A stretch of 5,130 nucleotides of DNA from Candidatus Tectimicrobiota bacterium. Its GTDB lineage: Bacteria; UBA8248. A program made the position numbers and the translations under genes. The notes beneath the pieces are model-generated. The model saw nothing but the letters and a program-made list of their open reading frames with translations. It searched no databases and was not told the DNA's origin. Positions 4,863-5,130 of the stretch are shown in pieces. Position 1 is the stretch's first letter. Every line of letters begins with the position of its first letter. The stretch covers positions 1-5,130 of the forward strand of contig JACPCT010000337.1 of assembly GCA_016184445.1 (NCBI GenBank), written 5' to 3'.

Positions 4863-5130
4863 CTAAGGTTCCATGCTCAAATCCTTCCATGCCGGATTCA
4901 CCGGCTCGATGAGCGCGATCTTCTTCTTCCGCAGCCACCCCTTGATCTGCTTCTCGCGGGCGATGGCCGCCCGGATGTCGTTCGTCTCCTCGAAGTACAC
5001 TAAGCGGTGGAGGTTGTACTTTTTCGGGAACCCGGGGAGCTTCTTCCCCTTGTGCTCCTCCGTCCGGCGCTCCAGTTCGCTCGTGACGCCCGTGTAGAGC
5101 ATGCGGGAACGGTTGGCGGGGATGTAGGCG
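4863..5130 (-). CDS. GIY-YIG family small nuclease-like protein (5' end outside window)
   Basis: 88 residues are visible, entering from the right edge. They read AYIPANRSRMLYTGVTS, then ELERRTEEHK, then AIAREKQIKGW, and close with KIALIEPVNPAWKDLS. This is the single-domain GIY-YIG pattern of YhbQ/UPF0213-like proteins. AYI stands for the GIY strand and YTG (visible 12-14) for YIG; an arginine at 21-22, His26 and Glu59 fall at expected catalytic or structural positions. Members cut or are predicted to cut DNA, possibly in repair, but most are uncharacterised. Met codon 5102-5100 is not a credible start, because the first motif strand lies upstream in frame and the start is beyond 5130. The C-terminus is complete and typical up to DLS. 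A repeat copy lies immediately after the stop. Confidence 0.88.
   Translation of the reverse strand, partial: AYIPANRSRMLYTGVTSELERRTEEHKGKKLPGFPKKYNLHRLVYFEETNDIRAAIAREKQIKGWLRKKKIALIEPVNPAWKDLSMEP

Noticed and set aside
5100..5102. ATG as the start of the GIY-YIG gene
   Set aside because: The in-frame upstream codons AYIPANRSR supply the first motif strand, so the start lies outside the window.

Overview
The window comes from a bacterium with a GC-rich genome. Most coding sequence is around 70% G+C with strong codon-third-position bias, Shine-Dalgarno motifs precede the starts, and TGA is used as an ordinary stop. Dispersed palindromic repeats (two families, two copies each) sit between the genes, as often seen in genomes of uncultured environmental bacteria. 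The sequence alone does not support a species or phylum.

Layout. (1) Positions 3-716 hold the C-terminal part of a CrtC/AttH-like lipocalin-fold protein, cut by the left edge. Its frame is interrupted by TGA at 714-716 but continues without a shift to 791, and the continuation still encodes the family's C-terminal strand. (2) After a spacer with a strong palindrome, 947-1843 encodes an NAD(P)-dependent beta-hydroxyacid dehydrogenase of the 3-hydroxyisobutyrate dehydrogenase type. (3) The 400-bp spacer 1844-2243 holds no gene. It contains a MITE-like element (1900-2096) with 25-bp imperfect terminal inverted repeats, a nested 100-bp palindromic unit, and an inverted copy of the palindrome from the first spacer. 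(4) Positions 2244-3845 encode a 533-residue protein of four rhodanese domains.

(5) The right part is on the minus strand. Two adjacent small membrane proteins with TM2-like architecture (3794-4285 and 4339-4764) share sequence landmarks and look paralogous, but differ sharply in base composition. The downstream one lies in an AT-richer island of about 500 bp and runs 52 bp into the rhodanese gene. (6) A 55-bp exact copy of part of the nested repeat (4807-4861) separates them from a small GIY-YIG family protein (4863 to the right edge) whose N-terminus is outside the window.

No common pathway is evident. The two plus-strand enzymes have separate spacers and ribosome sites. The TM2 pair may be co-transcribed, though the AT-rich spacer offers a possible internal promoter. 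The points most worth checking are the in-frame TGA, the MITE-like element with its nested repeat, the shared repeat next to the GIY-YIG gene, and the compositional island carrying one of two TM2 paralogues.
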